From positions 372,001-436,000 of the forward strand of contig NZ_JAHKSI010000001.1 of the NCBI RefSeq assembly GCF_019720915.1: a stretch of DNA of 64,000 bases, given 5' to 3'. This document shows positions 26,634-36,024 of this stretch, piece after piece. The first letter of the stretch is position 1; the number at the start of each line of letters is the position of its first letter. The notes under the pieces are model-generated. The model searched no databases. It saw only the letters and a program-made list of their open reading frames with translations, and was not told the DNA's origin. The stretch is from Alkalihalobacillus sp. TS-13. Its GTDB lineage: Bacteria; Bacillota; Bacilli; Bacillales; Fictibacillaceae. The translations under genes were made by a program, and so were the position numbers.

Positions 26634-28328
26634 ATGAGATTTTCAGATTATAAGTATGTAAGACCCGATATGAAAAGGTTTGAAAAAGATTTCTTTTCGT
26701 TATTGGAAAAATTCGAACAAGCTGAAAGCTTCCAAGAACAGTCGAAGCAACTGGACAATATCGTTGAAATGCGAAATGAATTCGAGTCGATGATGAATAT
26801 TTGTCATGTTCGCCATACGATCGATACAAACGATGAGTTTTACAAAGAGGAGCATGATTTCTTTGATGAGAATTCTCCAGTTTATGAAGGGTACATATCA
26901 AAATTCTATAAAAAGCTTGTGGACTCCAGATACCGCACTCAATTAGAAAACGAATGGGGGCCACAGCTGTTCAAGATTGCAGAGTTGACGCTGAAAACCT
27001 TCTCAGATGAAATCGTAGACGATTTGAAAAAGGAAAACAAATTGGCGTCTGAGTATTCGAAGTTGATTGCATCAGCAAAAATCGAGTTTGAGGGCGAAGA
27101 GCGGACGTTGGCGCAAATGAGTCCGTTTGTCCAATCGAAGGACAGGGAAATGCGGAAGCGTGCAAGTAAAGCACGATATGGATTTTTTGTGGAAAATGAA
27201 GAAAAGATTGATGATATTTATGACCTACTCGTAAAAGTCAGAACAGAAATCGCGAAGAAACTAGGATATAGAAACTTCGTGGAACTAGGGTATGATCGAT
27301 TAACCCGTACAGATTACACAGCAAAAGAAGTGAGCGTATTCCGAAATCAGGTGAAAGATCATATTGTACCAATCACACAGAAATTATTTGAGCGTCAAAA
27401 GAAGCGTATCGGTCTTGATCGTCTAGCATACTATGACCTCCCGTTCAGTTTCAAATCAGGTAATCCGACACCGAAAGGGAATCCTGAGTGGATCATCGAG
27501 AACGGGAAAAAGATGTATGCTGAGCTTTCGCCTGAAACGGATGAATTCTTTAAATTTATGAACGAAAATGAATTGATGGATCTCGTAAGCAAAAGGGGAA
27601 AACGTTCTGGAGGCTACTGCACATATATCAGCCAGCATAAAGCTCCATTCATCTTTTCCAATTTCGTCGGAACTTCTCATGACATCGATGTATTGACACA
27701 TGAAGCGGGACACGCCTTCCAGGTCTATTCCAGCCGCCATCTATCCGTTCCTGAATATAGCTTTCCAACCTATGAAGCTGCAGAGATCCATTCGATGAGC
27801 ATGGAGTTTTTCACTTGGCCATGGATGGAGCTGTTTTTTGAAGAGGATACGGAAAAATACAAGTTCAGTCATTTGAGCGGGGCATTGACGTTCATTCCAT
27901 ACGGGGTAGCTGTTGATGAATTCCAGCATTACGTGTATGAACATCCTGAAGCAACGCCTACGGAACGTAAATCTGCCTGGAGAGAAATTGAACGGAACTA
28001 CCTGCCTCACCGTGATTATTCCGAGAATGACTTTTTGGAACGGGGCGGCTTTTGGCATCAACAAGGACATATCTTCCGAACGCCGTTTTATTATATTGAT
28101 TATACTTTGGCTCAGATTTGTGCACTGCAATTTTGGAGAAAAGCGAATGATGACAAAGAGCAGGCATGGGCGGAGTACCTTCATCTTTGTAAACAAGGTG
28201 GAAGCAAATCATTTACTGAACTTGTGGAAATCGCTAACCTTCAAGCGCCTTTTGAACGAACATGTGTAGAATCTGTTGTGTCTGACATCGAGCAGTGGCT
28301 TGATTCTGTCGATGACCAAGCACTATAA
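26634..28328 (+). CDS. M3 family oligoendopeptidase (PepF-like)
   Basis: A 564-residue zinc metallopeptidase. The active-site HExxH is H356-E357-A-G-H360 in DVLTHEAGHAFQVY, and the third ligand Glu should lie in the downstream EAAEIHSMSMEFF helix. The long helical N-terminal half closes over the active site and limits substrates to short peptides. No signal peptide; cytosolic. ATG at 26634 (MRFSDYKYVRP) follows AAAGGAG. It complements the peptide uptake system upstream in function, though not in the same operon. Confidence 0.92.
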   Translation: MRFSDYKYVRPDMKRFEKDFFSLLEKFEQAESFQEQSKQLDNIVEMRNEFESMMNICHVRHTIDTNDEFYKEEHDFFDENSPVYEGYISKFYKKLVDSRYRTQLENEWGPQLFKIAELTLKTFSDEIVDDLKKENKLASEYSKLIASAKIEFEGEERTLAQMSPFVQSKDREMRKRASKARYGFFVENEEKIDDIYDLLVKVRTEIAKKLGYRNFVELGYDRLTRTDYTAKEVSVFRNQVKDHIVPITQKLFERQKKRIGLDRLAYYDLPFSFKSGNPTPKGNPEWIIENGKKMYAELSPETDEFFKFMNENELMDLVSKRGKRSGGYCTYISQHKAPFIFSNFVGTSHDIDVLTHEAGHAFQVYSSRHLSVPEYSFPTYEAAEIHSMSMEFFTWPWMELFFEEDTEKYKFSHLSGALTFIPYGVAVDEFQHYVYEHPEATPTERKSAWREIERNYLPHRDYSENDFLERGGFWHQQGHIFRTPFYYIDYTLAQICALQFWRKANDDKEQAWAEYLHLCKQGGSKSFTELVEIANLQAPFERTCVESVVSDIEQWLDSVDDQAL

Positions 28329-28415
28329 TAATGAAGGATTGCATTGATTCAGAACGGTTATCCTAATGAACAGTGACGACACCAATGAATGAGATTTTAT
28401 AGGAGGAATGATTCA

Positions 28416-29123
28416 ATGAGTATTCATATCGGGGCCAAAGAAGGCGAAATTGCAGAAACGATTCTGTTGCCAGGAGATCCGCTCAGAGCGAAGTATATTG
28501 CAGAGACTTTCTTGGAAGACGTAACGTGTTATAACGAAGTTCGCGGAATGCTGGGCTTCACAGGAACTTATAAAGGGAAACGCATTTCAGTACAGGGTAC
28601 CGGAATGGGTGTTCCCTCGATTTCAATCTATGCTCATGAGTTGATTGAAAGCTACGGCGTAAAAAATCTGATCCGTGTCGGGACATGCGGCGCGTTCCAA
28701 AAGGATGTCAAAGTCCGTGATGTGATTATTGCAATGTCTGCATCAACAGATTCTTCATCCAATCAGCATCGTTTCGGAATTGATTTTGCTCCGACTGCGA
28801 ATTTCGATCTCCTGCACCGTGCATATGGAAACGCAGTAGAGCGAGGGCTAGAAGTGAAAGTCGGTAATGTATTCACAAGTGACACTTTCTACAACGACAC
28901 GTTGGATCTTGCGAAAAAATTAGCAGATTATCAAGTTCTTGCTGTAGAAATGGAAACATCAGCACTCTATACATTGGCAAACAAATCCGGTGTCAATGCC
29001 CTGTCTATCCTCACAGTAAGCGATCACGTCTTTACAGGCGCAACCACATCTTCTGAAGAACGTCAAAAAACGTTCAATGAAATGATTGAGGTGGCGTTGG
29101 ATACTACAGTGGAAAATCAATAA
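28416..29123 (+). CDS. deoD: Purine nucleoside phosphorylase
   Basis: A 235-residue hexameric-type PNP that splits purine nucleosides with phosphate to base and (deoxy)ribose 1-phosphate. Diagnostic stretches are [39 protein letters not shown] and [13 protein letters not shown], with the catalytic Asp in [10 protein letters not shown] at 28416 is behind GGAGGA. It follows the peptidase by 87 bp and ends in a strong terminator. Confidence 0.96.
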   Translation: MSIHIGAKEGEIAETILLPGDPLRAKYIAETFLEDVTCYNEVRGMLGFTGTYKGKRISVQGTGMGVPSISIYAHELIESYGVKNLIRVGTCGAFQKDVKVRDVIIAMSASTDSSSNQHRFGIDFAPTANFDLLHRAYGNAVERGLEVKVGNVFTSDTFYNDTLDLAKKLADYQVLAVEMETSALYTLANKSGVNALSILTVSDHVFTGATTSSEERQKTFNEMIEVALDTTVENQ

Positions 29124-29135
29124 AATAAAATTGGG

Positions 29136-29162
29136 AAGCACCCGTGTGAGCGGGTGCTTTTT
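29136..29162 (+). terminator. Terminator of deoD
   Basis: AAGCACCCG-TGTGAG-CGGGTGCTT followed by TTT. Confidence 0.92.
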
Positions 29163-29189
29163 CGTAATGTGAAATGGATCTTCGACATT

Positions 29190-29295
29190 GAATTCTAGAA
29201 AACTTACAGTTAATCCTAGAAAAACGGTGCATAATCCTAGAAATTTTACGATAATTCTAGAAAAATGGACCACAATTCCAGAAATTAGTACTAAA
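29190..29295. repeat. 21-bp period array, ATTCTAGAAAA type
   Basis: CTAG cores start at 29195, 29216, 29237, 29257, with a CCAG variant at 29278: steps of 21, 21, 20 and 21 bp. The consensus is AATCCTAGAAAAAT with variable tails. It begins about 30 bp past the deoD terminator. On the minus strand it reads as heptads of LGL...F, without a supported start. Confidence 0.8.
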
Positions 29296-29354
29296 GTCAC
29301 TCACTTTTTTTCCATAAAAAGAGGAATTAAAGCGTTCATCACGAATAAAATAAA

Positions 29355-29370
29355 GTGAGTAATCACTCAC
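29355..29370. promoter_or_regulatory. TetR-type operator before the ABC exporter
   Basis: GTGAGT-AATC-ACTCAC, a palindrome with 6-bp arms, 27 bp ahead of the ATPase start. A related AAAGTCACTCACTTT lies at about 29294-29308. The TetR gene at 31194 in the same unit is the likely binder. Confidence 0.65.
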
Positions 29371-29396
29371 AAATTCAAACTGGAGAGGTGAAAAAC

Positions 29397-30131
29397 ATGA
29401 ACGAGTCAACTGTGATTGAACTGAAGGGCTTGACGAAAGCGTTCGGTAAAACAGTTGTCATAAAGGATACGTCATTAAGTGTGGAACGAGGCGAGATTTT
29501 TGGAATGTTGGGGCCATCTGGGGCAGGGAAAACGACTCTTGTCAAAATGATTGCGGGTATCGAAAAACCAACAAGTGGAGAGTTTTCCTTGTTTAACGAG
29601 AAAATGCCTTCCCATAAGCTGATCCGACATGTGGGCTATATGGCACAGTCAGATGGGCTGTATCATGATCTTACCGGGAGTGAAAACCTCAAGTTCTTTT
29701 CTGCGATGTATGGTTTGAAAGGCAAGAAACAAAAAGAGCGGATTATAGAAATTCTTGAGCTGGTTGATCTTACTGAACATAAGCAAAAGCTTGTCCGTAA
29801 TTATTCAGGTGGAATGAAACGCAGACTTTCGTTAGCAGTCGCTTTGCTTCACGAGCCGAAACTGATTGTGTTGGATGAACCGACAGTCGGCATTGATCCC
29901 GTTCTCAGACAATCCATTTGGAACGAGTTTTACAAGCTGAAGGAAAAGGGGATGACGATCCTTGTTACCACACATGTAATGGATGAAGCTGAAAAGTGCG
30001 ACCGCCTGGCGATGATGCGGGATGGTTCCATCATTGCAGTCGGAAAACCAGATACGTTAAAGGAAGAAACGGAATCTGAATCAATCGAGGAAGCTTTCTT
30101 ACATTACGGGGGTGGAAAACATGAGGGTTAG
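29397..30131 (+). CDS. ABC transporter ATP-binding protein (ABC-2 exporter)
   Basis: A 244-residue ATPase. Walker A is GPSGAGKT, signature YSGGMKRR, Walker B LIVLDEPTVGIDP and the switch histidine TTHVMDEA, the pattern of multidrug/antibiotic exporters of the DrrA/YhfQ-like CcmA group. ATG at 29397 follows GAGAGGTG. It overlaps the permease gene by 11 bp and is preceded by the TetR-type palindrome, so efflux induced by a compound sensed by the TetR protein is inferred. Confidence 0.9.
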   Translation: MNESTVIELKGLTKAFGKTVVIKDTSLSVERGEIFGMLGPSGAGKTTLVKMIAGIEKPTSGEFSLFNEKMPSHKLIRHVGYMAQSDGLYHDLTGSENLKFFSAMYGLKGKKQKERIIEILELVDLTEHKQKLVRNYSGGMKRRLSLAVALLHEPKLIVLDEPTVGIDPVLRQSIWNEFYKLKEKGMTILVTTHVMDEAEKCDRLAMMRDGSIIAVGKPDTLKEETESESIEEAFLHYGGGKHEG

Positions 30132-31137
30132 AGCGCTCACAGTCAGGATTATCAAGCAGTTTGTACATGATAAAAGAACCTTGGCGATGATGCTGGTTGC
30201 TCCATTATTGATTTTGACGATCATTTCTCTTGTGTTCAATGGTGAGGAAGTTGTCCCTGCGATCGGGGTTGAACAAGTTCCGGAACCGATTAAAAGTGTG
30301 ATGGAAAAGCAGGATATTACGATTGAAGAAATGAATGAAGAGGAAGCCGAACAAAAATTCGAAGATGGTAGTCTCGATGCGTGGATCTCAATAGAGAATC
30401 AACAACCCAGGATCATACTTGAAGGAAGTGACCCTGGCAAGAACCAAATGACACTATCGATCATGCAGCGTTCCATGAAGCCGCAATATAATGTGATGGA
30501 ACCTGAAGTTGAATATTACTACGGTTCTGAGGATATGACGAGCTTTGATAATATCGGTCCGGTTTTGATCGGATTCTTTGCATTCTTTTTTGTTTTCTTG
30601 TTATCAGGAGTTTCATTTTTACGAGAACGTACAGGTGGGACATTGGAACGGTTGATGGCAAGTCCGATAAGAAAATCAGAGGTGGTCATCGGCTATCTGT
30701 TAGGATTCGGATTTTTCACACTTATCCAATCGACTCTGATCGTTTTCTATTCCATCTATGTCCTTGACTTGCTCATGATCGGTGACTTCATTTGGGTATT
30801 AGCGGTCACATTGCTTTGTGCTTTCACAGCTTTATCGCTCGGAACATTGCTGTCAGCTTTTGCGCAAAATGAATTGCAGATGATCCAATTCATTCCGATT
30901 GTGATTGTGCCGCAGGTTTTCTTTTCAGGGCTGTTCGATCTAGAAGCGATTTCAGATTGGGTGAGCTGGATTGGTCCAATCACACCGCTTTACTACGCGG
31001 CAGATGCGTTACGGGATGTTATGATCAGAGGGCTGGGATTCGATGAGATAGCGATGGATCTAGCTGTCTTACTTGGTTTTTCCTTATTCTTTTCAATAGC
31101 GAACATCTTCGCTTTACGAAAATACCGAAGCTTTTAA
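30121..31137 (+). CDS. ABC-2 type permease
   Basis: A 338-residue permease. One membrane segment at about 22-40 (MLVAPLLILTIISLVF), a ~140-residue extracytoplasmic loop, then five segments at the C-terminal half, with the ABC-2 signature LRERTGGTLERLMASPIRKSEVVIGYLLGF. The end has the TPLYYAADALRDVMIRG motif. Partner of the preceding ATPase. ATG at 30121 behind CGGGGGTGG. Substrate unknown; drug or lipid export are the common roles. Confidence 0.9.
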   Translation: MRVRALTVRIIKQFVHDKRTLAMMLVAPLLILTIISLVFNGEEVVPAIGVEQVPEPIKSVMEKQDITIEEMNEEEAEQKFEDGSLDAWISIENQQPRIILEGSDPGKNQMTLSIMQRSMKPQYNVMEPEVEYYYGSEDMTSFDNIGPVLIGFFAFFFVFLLSGVSFLRERTGGTLERLMASPIRKSEVVIGYLLGFGFFTLIQSTLIVFYSIYVLDLLMIGDFIWVLAVTLLCAFTALSLGTLLSAFAQNELQMIQFIPIVIVPQVFFSGLFDLEAISDWVSWIGPITPLYYAADALRDVMIRGLGFDEIAMDLAVLLGFSLFFSIANIFALRKYRSF

Positions 31138-31193
31138 ACTGATTGATGAAATAAACTATACAACACTAACTATCTAACGAAGGAGCAACTAGT

Positions 31194-31850
31194 ATGGATG
31201 TGAACAATTGGGCGGGTGATTTTATTAACCTGATGGATGAAGAGAAGATGACAGAAAAGCAGAAGAAGATTTTGCTGGCATCGATTGAGGTGTTTGCTGA
31301 AAAAGGCTATGCTGCATCTTCTACTTCAGAGATCGCGAAAAAGGCGGGTGTTGCCGAGGGGACGATCTTTCGTCATTATAAAACGAAAAAGGATCTGTTG
31401 TTGTCAATCGTAGCCCCGGTGATGGCAAAAATGATAGCGCCATTGCTCATAAAGGACTTTCAAAAGGTCTTCAAACAGGACTTCCAATCATACGAGGAGT
31501 TTGTAAGGGCATTATTACTGAATCGGTTGGCGTTCATCAAAGATCATTTATCAGTAGTGAAGATCTTGCTGCAAGAAATCCCATTTCATCCTGAATTGAG
31601 GCAGCATTTTAGTGAGACTGTCATGGAACAAGTGGTATCGAGAATTGAATCTGTCATTATTCCATTTCAGGAAAAAGGGGAGATCATCGATTTACCGCCA
31701 AAGTCGATCATCCGTTTTACCGCGTCCTCAATCATCGGTCTTTTGTTCGGCAAGTTCATCCTATTTCCAGAAAGTGCATGGAATGAGGAACAGGCGATAG
31801 AAGAGACAATCCAAATGATTTTACACGGTGTGGAGAAAAAGGGAGAATAA
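31194..31850 (+). CDS. TetR/AcrR family regulator
   Basis: A 218-residue regulator. The DNA-binding domain at about 22-68 reads ILLASIEVFAEKGYAASSTSEIAKKAGVAEGTIFRHYKTKKDLL; the rest is a helical ligand-binding domain. It lies 56 bp after the permease with no terminator between, so it is probably part of the same unit and represses it through the palindrome at 29355. ATG at 31194 follows GAAGGAG. Confidence 0.9.
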   Translation: MDVNNWAGDFINLMDEEKMTEKQKKILLASIEVFAEKGYAASSTSEIAKKAGVAEGTIFRHYKTKKDLLLSIVAPVMAKMIAPLLIKDFQKVFKQDFQSYEEFVRALLLNRLAFIKDHLSVVKILLQEIPFHPELRQHFSETVMEQVVSRIESVIIPFQEKGEIIDLPPKSIIRFTASSIIGLLFGKFILFPESAWNEEQAIEETIQMILHGVEKKGE

Positions 31851-31893
31851 GACATGCTAATAAGAGGTATGTAAAGTGGTAGAGGTGAAAGAA

Positions 31894-32637
31894 ATGAATA
31901 AAAAGGTCATCGTCCTGTACATTCTATCTGTACTTTCTTATTTATTAATGGTGGGTGTGAATACTTATGCGAACACCCTGCCTTTAAACGGTCAGATGAC
32001 GGGGGAGATCTCTGACCGTTTCAATGTCTTGTTCAAGCCTGCAGGGTATGTGTTTTCCATCTGGTCAGTCATTTATATTTTACTGGCAATATGGCTCGTG
32101 TATCTGTTGTTTCCAAAAAGCGTGAACCACAATGTTTTTCAGAAAACAGGATTATGGTTTGTCATCAGCTCGTTGTTGAATACTAGCTGGACCGTACTCT
32201 GGCATTATGAATATTTCAATTGGACATTTGCTGTCATGGCTGGGCTTTTACTTTCACTGATTATTCTTTATTCACTCATACAGCGTTCGTCTGGAAGAAG
32301 GCTGATGGATCGTTTGCCTTTCTCGGTATACCTTGGATGGGTATCGGTCGCCACGATTTCCAATGCAAGTATACTTCTTGATTATAATAACTGGAGCAGG
32401 TGGGGATTATCTGATGCAACATTGACGGTCATCATGCTTATTGTTGGTGCATTGATTGCATTGATCTTTTCCCTCAAGAATGAGGACAACGTCTATCCAC
32501 TTGTTTTTGTATGGGCTTATTTTGGAATTGCGATCAAGCAGGGTGGTGCTCCGATTGTTAAAAATACTGCCTTGGCTTTGGGGATTTTATTGGCCGTTTT
32601 CATTTTGTTCCATCTTTTCACTCGAAATAAACGATAA
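31894..32637 (+). CDS. Tryptophan-rich sensory (TspO/MBR-like) membrane protein
   Basis: A 247-residue protein with about seven hydrophobic segments. The stretch FKPAGYVFSIWSVIYILLAIWLVYLLF is the family's hallmark after the first segment, and Trp residues recur (SWTVLWHYEYFNWTF, DYNNWSRWGL). Larger than the ~155-residue classic TspO, it fits the longer Bacillus variants annotated as TspO/MBR-related. Ligand binding (tetrapyrroles) is known for TspO but only inferred here. ATG at 31894 behind AGAGGTG, 43 bp after the TetR gene. Confidence 0.75.
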   Translation: MNKKVIVLYILSVLSYLLMVGVNTYANTLPLNGQMTGEISDRFNVLFKPAGYVFSIWSVIYILLAIWLVYLLFPKSVNHNVFQKTGLWFVISSLLNTSWTVLWHYEYFNWTFAVMAGLLLSLIILYSLIQRSSGRRLMDRLPFSVYLGWVSVATISNASILLDYNNWSRWGLSDATLTVIMLIVGALIALIFSLKNEDNVYPLVFVWAYFGIAIKQGGAPIVKNTALALGILLAVFILFHLFTRNKR

Positions 32638-32662
32638 TAGTCAGAAGATTCCAAAATATTCA

Positions 32663-32692
32663 TTGACTCCTTTTCCACCGGGTGTGTAATAT
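32663..32692 (+). promoter_or_regulatory. Sigma-A promoter of the methyltransferase gene
   Basis: TTGACT, 18-bp spacer, TAATAT, ending 35 bp before the start codon. Confidence 0.65.
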
Positions 32693-32727
32693 GAAAGATA
32701 AGAACCAGAACGGACGGAGGAATCGGT

Positions 32728-33783
32728 ATGACTGTTATTCAAACGGAAGAGAAGCCTGGAATAACGCCTTATGATGAAAATGATTTTGATTTTACAGAAG
32801 TGTTGTCCAGTTATCGGATCGACCTCAGGAACCCGCGGAATGAAATGCCTGATCGATTTTTCAATACAAATGTCGTAAAAGATTGGTCGAAGTTGACATG
32901 GGAAGAGATCGGAAAGCCATACGAAGTGAAGAGGATGTCGATCGATCGTACGGATTGGGAAAAAGAATACCGGCAAACGATGCCAGTAAAAACGTCGTGG
33001 GAATATTTCAACCGGTCATTTCATGAGTGGTTTGTGAAAGATGTTCCTAAAGAACGAGACGATACAAAAGAAAACCTGAAAAATCATCTGAAACAATTCA
33101 AACTTCATGAAGTGAAAGAAGGAGTCGGGGACCTTATCCGATTATCACTATGGAATTATGCTCATCGTATTGAGGATGGTATTTGGGACCCTCGAGGGAA
33201 AAGAGCGTTGTTCGAGGGACTTGATGTAGATAAACCGAACATTCTATTCCTCGGTGCAGCTGAAGGATACGAAGCGATGCAGCTGCAAGCGATGTATCCA
33301 GGTGGACAAGTGGTCATGGTCGATTATGACGCATATTGTAAGACAAAACGGTTTGCTGAGTTTCCAGATACATATCCATTCTTAGGAGCAAACCCCAAAA
33401 CAGGAAGCCCACGGGTATGGTATAAACACCAAATGAACGTCGAGTATGTGGTTGAGGATATCCGTAACCTCAAATATGGGAAAGAATTCGATATCGTCAT
33501 CAGCGTCGGGTTATTGGAGCACGTACCCGATGCCTATAAAGAAGAAATACTTGATTTCCATCGCCGCTTTTTGAAGCCGGGAGGCTATGTGATCATGACT
33601 ACACCACGCAATCAATGGAAATCACGCATGTATTATCACGTCATGTCCGATGTGATGAACCATACGTATCGTGAATTGATGGATATCCGGCAAATGGGAT
33701 TATACCTCTATCAGTCAGGATTTGATATCTTAAGGCATGGTTATATGAAGGTCCATAATGGTATCGTTGCAAAACCAAGATAA
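32728..33783 (+). CDS. Class I SAM-dependent methyltransferase
   Basis: A 351-residue protein. Residues 1-150 have no family I recognise and are rich in Asp, Glu and Trp; the catalytic domain starts near 165 with NILFLGAAEGYEAMQLQAMYPGGQVVMVDYD (SAM motif I and acidic loop), VISVGLLEHVPDAYKEEIL (motif IV-like) and LKPGGYVIMTTP. The substrate is unknown. It has its own promoter and converges with the germination operon 20 bp away. ATG at 32728 behind GGAGG. Confidence 0.8.
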   Translation: MTVIQTEEKPGITPYDENDFDFTEVLSSYRIDLRNPRNEMPDRFFNTNVVKDWSKLTWEEIGKPYEVKRMSIDRTDWEKEYRQTMPVKTSWEYFNRSFHEWFVKDVPKERDDTKENLKNHLKQFKLHEVKEGVGDLIRLSLWNYAHRIEDGIWDPRGKRALFEGLDVDKPNILFLGAAEGYEAMQLQAMYPGGQVVMVDYDAYCKTKRFAEFPDTYPFLGANPKTGSPRVWYKHQMNVEYVVEDIRNLKYGKEFDIVISVGLLEHVPDAYKEEILDFHRRFLKPGGYVIMTTPRNQWKSRMYYHVMSDVMNHTYRELMDIRQMGLYLYQSGFDILRHGYMKVHNGIVAKPR

Positions 33784-33802
33784 AAGAGACTGGATAAGGT
33801 TC

Positions 33803-34924
33803 TTAATTGATGATTCCGTGATCAACAATCTCCACATTGACTTTTGCCTCCATTTTGATTTTAGGGTATTCTTTTTTCCAGTCTAATTTTTTCCATACTT
33901 CAGGGTGAAATGCCATCAATTCAAGACCGACACCAAATGGATCACTGTTCGCTTCCTTCAATTTTTCTAATACTTTGTTGGCATCTTTCGTCATAAGGGT
34001 TGAAAGCTTTTTGTTCAAATGATCAATATGTTTCTTCGACATTAAATCGTCGTGAGGATATTCAATGACATTGACTGCCATGTATACATTGAAGGCTGCA
34101 GTAATACTACCGTCAGCCGATGGTGTAACGGCCATCTTTGATTTGTTTTTCTTTATATGGAAGCTGAGGTAATTTTCGATTTCTTGTTCGGCTTCTTCAC
34201 TCACTTTTTGAACATATCTTGCTATATTATTCTTTTTATTTTGGAGAAGGAGCAAAAGCTTTGATTCATCAGTATTCAGACGACCTGTCATTTTGTCATC
34301 ATCAAAGAGGGCGACACCTTTAAGTCTAACCTCTTGTTTCTCTTCATCATATCCAATATAAGGGACATAAGGATCTTTCCCTTCGTTAAAAAATACAGGA
34401 CAAACAGTTTGGACATCAACTCGAGGGACAACTGTATGTTCTTCTCCGCTGATGATCATTTCTTCTACAAATTCTCCAATCAATGTATTCCCTTTACGAT
34501 ACATTTCCAGGATTTTTCCTGCTTCCCCTTCTGTTACTGCAAGTTTAGAGTTCAACGAGCTCTTTGGATCACGGTAAAAAACATCCAAAAAGGGATAGAG
34601 TCCTTGTTCGGCAATCTCAGTGCTATACAGGAACACTCGATTCTTAGATGGATTGAATGTGTTTGAAAGTTCATGGTCGATATTTATCCGGGTCTTACGT
34701 ATATTCACTCCTGTTGCTTGGACAACTTCATTTTGTGGTACACCACCGCCAGTTTCACCACCTGCCATAAATCCCCGGATAGCCGATGTCACTTTTATCT
34801 TACCATCATCAGTTAGATCAAAAGCGGTCGCATAGACGAGGCGAGCATCTTTGATCATTTGTTGATCCCAGCATCCGGTAAGGAGTAGTAAGATCATTAC
34901 CCAACATAATAAATATCTCTTCAT
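33803..34924 (-). CDS. GerA-type germinant receptor, C subunit (lipoprotein)
   Basis: A 373-residue lipoprotein with the lipobox LLTGC (C18), followed by CWDQQMIKDARLVYATAFDLTDDGKIKVT, typical of GerAC-family proteins. It should sit on the outer face of the inner spore membrane in complex with the A and B subunits and is needed for germinant response. Its start overlaps the stop of the B gene as ATGA. It is the last gene of the unit, converging on the methyltransferase; no clear terminator is present in the 20-bp gap. GerK or GerA-like subtype cannot be fixed from sequence alone. Confidence 0.92.
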   Translation of the reverse strand: MKRYLLCWVMILLLLTGCWDQQMIKDARLVYATAFDLTDDGKIKVTSAIRGFMAGGETGGGVPQNEVVQATGVNIRKTRINIDHELSNTFNPSKNRVFLYSTEIAEQGLYPFLDVFYRDPKSSLNSKLAVTEGEAGKILEMYRKGNTLIGEFVEEMIISGEEHTVVPRVDVQTVCPVFFNEGKDPYVPYIGYDEEKQEVRLKGVALFDDDKMTGRLNTDESKLLLLLQNKKNNIARYVQKVSEEAEQEIENYLSFHIKKNKSKMAVTPSADGSITAAFNVYMAVNVIEYPHDDLMSKKHIDHLNKKLSTLMTKDANKVLEKLKEANSDPFGVGLELMAFHPEVWKKLDWKKEYPKIKMEAKVNVEIVDHGIIN

Positions 34925-36024
34925 CTTCCTGTTCTCCTTTTCCTCATTTGATTTTGGAATATGGAAAGTAGCAATAAAACCATTGGTATCACAATGATGA
35001 AAACATAACTTGAATATTCGACGACTTTACTGAAGGAAGCGATTTGTAAATCTGTTTGTGGAATAAGGGCTCCTACAAATGCAACAGGAAAAATGATATA
35101 TAGCATTTTACTATGTTTTTTTTGTTTGAACAGCTGCTGTAATCCTATAGCTGCAAATAATGCATAACTCATTAGTGAAGTCCCCACTACGACGATCCAT
35201 ATCGCGATAAACAGTAAGTCGATTCGTTCTACAACTTGAAAGGTGATGGCCTTCAACATATATAAAACGGGTTGCGGGATTAATTTGAGTTCAATTGGTG
35301 AAAAGACGACAAAACTGACAAGGACAAGATAAAGGTATAAAAGCGACGTAACCCCGCTTGCGATACTGACGGATTTAAGGATTTCACGATCGTTTGCTTG
35401 GGCATATGGGAACAATAAGAGCAGCATTTCAAAACCGAGCATTGAAATCAATACAGCATGAGCACCTTTCAGTATATTCATCATTCCTGCGGCACCGACT
35501 GGAAGTAAATAACGGTATTCCATAACCCCAGGGAAAGCTACAAGCGTTAACAAAAACAATAACGGAATAAAAATAGTGACAAACATATAAAACCTTGCAA
35601 TGACTCTTATGCGATCTTTCACTAAAAACCAGCAGGTGGTTATCATTAAAATTAGTACAATCCACCTAGGGGTTGATTGGAGTACCCAAAGTTTAATAAT
35701 ATTCTCATATAAAATCAGAATAAGTGTCACCACGAGGATTCCATAGAGTACATAGGTAAATATAATTACTTTTCCTAAAACTTTTCCAGCTACCTGTTCG
35801 GAGATCCCGAATATGGTCTTATCTGGAAAACGACGCCCTAATAGCCATATCAAGAAAATCAGGAATTGAACAACGACGCCTGCAATAATGACGGAAATCC
35901 AACCATCACTGCCAGCCACCTGTTGCACTGAAAATGGCAGACTTAATACACCGACCCCAATTTGAGTAAGTAGGATCATGAAGATCAGTTGATATTTCGT
36001 AATGGATTCTGGTTTATTCTTCAT
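34921..36024 (-). CDS. GerA-type germinant receptor, B subunit (membrane)
   Basis: A 367-residue integral membrane protein with about ten segments, of the spore-germination (GerAB, APC-like) permease family. The N-terminus ITKYQLIFMILLTQIGVGVLSLPFSVQQVAGSDGWISV is the family hallmark. It is thought to bind the germinant. It overlaps the A gene by 11 bp and the C gene by 4 bp, so the three are translationally coupled. Confidence 0.93.
   Translation of the reverse strand: MKNKPESITKYQLIFMILLTQIGVGVLSLPFSVQQVAGSDGWISVIIAGVVVQFLIFLIWLLGRRFPDKTIFGISEQVAGKVLGKVIIFTYVLYGILVVTLILILYENIIKLWVLQSTPRWIVLILMITTCWFLVKDRIRVIARFYMFVTIFIPLLFLLTLVAFPGVMEYRYLLPVGAAGMMNILKGAHAVLISMLGFEMLLLLFPYAQANDREILKSVSIASGVTSLLYLYLVLVSFVVFSPIELKLIPQPVLYMLKAITFQVVERIDLLFIAIWIVVVGTSLMSYALFAAIGLQQLFKQKKHSKMLYIIFPVAFVGALIPQTDLQIASFSKVVEYSSYVFIIVIPMVLLLLSIFQNQMRKRRTGR

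Noticed and set aside
26353-26964. A 203-codon minus-strand frame over the start of the M3 peptidase
   Set aside because: It is antisense to a clear metallopeptidase and a supported small gene, and it resembles no family.
28959-29300. A 113-codon minus-strand frame over deoD and the CTAG array
   Set aside because: Antisense to deoD for half its length; the rest is the 21-bp repeat read as heptads.
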